Shown: positions 63,930 to 64,000 of the stretch, piece after piece | How the letters are laid out: every line of letters begins with the position of its first letter | How positions within the stretch are numbered: the stretch's first letter is position 1 | DNA from: Blastocatellia bacterium AA13 | Lineage (GTDB): Bacteria; Acidobacteriota; Blastocatellia; UBA7656 | Reading direction: 5' to 3' | Length of the DNA: 64,000 nucleotides | NCBI GenBank assembly: GCA_003222245.1 | Contig: QHVH01000021.1 | Span: 101,399 to 165,398 of the forward strand | The notes under the pieces: generated by a model | The model's database searches: none | Told to the model about the DNA's origin: nothing | The model's input: the letters and a program-made list of their open reading frames with translations, nothing else | Translations under genes and position numbers: made by a program

Positions 63930-64000
63930 ATGCAACCGAGAATCGACGCCACGTCCGTCAGCCCAGGCGCGTTAAACGCGATGCTGGGATTAATTAACTA
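63930..64000 (+). CDS. Carboxymuconolactone decarboxylase/AhpD-like protein (3' partial)
   Basis: Only the first 23 codons are in the window. GGAGGGG lies a few nt before the ATG, a strong ribosome site. The peptide starts MQPRIDATSVSPGALNAML, which resembles the N-terminus of AhpD/CMD-family proteins (M-x-PR-x-D, then PGAL-x-AML). Those have a thioredoxin-like CxxC or related site further on, which is outside the window. The call rests on a short stretch and is tentative. Confidence 0.5.
   Translation, partial: MQPRIDATSVSPGALNAMLGLIN

Noticed and set aside
63715..63975. 86-codon plus-strand frame near the window end
   Set aside because: It begins inside the broken HTH gene, runs through the 19-nt tandem repeat and overlaps the better-supported AhpD-like start.

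Overview
The window looks like a bacterial chromosome segment of about 57 percent GC with conventional gene density. An Acidobacteriota origin, probably Blastocatellia-like, is my best guess. It rests on an Oar-like TonB-dependent receptor with an N-terminal carboxypeptidase-regulatory domain, a DUF11 surface protein in the same operon, a Tat-tagged Gfo/Idh/MocA oxidoreductase, a DUF6599-like protein, an IS1-type transposase of a kind I associate with that phylum, and short AAAGCTGATAGC-type sequences between genes. No rRNA, tRNA or CRISPR array was found, so the assignment is inference.

Layout. 1-3377: the end of an APC-type permease, a YqeY protein and larB. 3576-14613: a nine-gene complex I cluster in the order nuoC-D-H-I-J-K-L-M-N, with no nuoA, B, E, F or G; NuoC, NuoH, NuoK and NuoL carry unusual extensions or a histidine-rich loop. 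14701-19829: a peptide-type solute-binding lipoprotein, an orphan AtpZ/AtpI-like protein, a secreted oxidoreductase and a thiolase; a four-unit repeat of about 20 nt lies between the divergent oxidoreductase and thiolase genes. 20072-25412: an overlapping pair, DUF11 protein and TonB-dependent receptor. 25633-28838: a Tat-exported beta-carbonic-anhydrase-like protein, ruvX, mltG and a DDAH-type amidinohydrolase.

28899-39732 (minus strand) is a long probable operon. In transcription order it encodes an adenylate-forming enzyme, a GT4 glycosyltransferase, an ABC ATPase, a giant FtsX-type permease, an NDP-sugar epimerase, a polyprenyl-phosphate-type GT2, a WecG/TagA glycosyltransferase and an HtrA protease. 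Together these suggest synthesis and export of a cell-envelope glycoconjugate. 40114-46486 (plus) holds purL, an aldo/keto reductase, a TonB/TolA-like protein, mutM and a DUF421 membrane protein. 46640-54664 is a divergent pair, an M28 peptidase with a Gln/Asn-rich insert and a 2010-residue alpha-2-macroglobulin with an intact CxEQ thioester. 54731-60363 (minus) holds a sigma-54 response regulator, a DUF6599-like protein, a zinc-ribbon/PH-domain protein and recG. 60569-62096 (plus) is a small unknown gene followed by cofH, which implies F420 chemistry.

The last 1.6 kb is accessory and decayed. It has a frameshifted, truncated IS1-type transposase that has lost a catalytic Asp, a fragment of an excisionase-like HTH gene with three frameshifts, a perfect 19-nt tandem palindromic repeat, and the first 23 codons of what looks like an AhpD/carboxymuconolactone-decarboxylase gene running off the window.

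I did not find one unmistakably new defence or mobile system. The best leads are the adenylation/glycosyltransferase/giant-permease operon, the thioester macroglobulin, the Tat-exported carbonic anhydrase, the reduced nuo cluster, two genes whose real starts seem to be non-ATG/GTG/TTG codons, and two operator-like repeat blocks.
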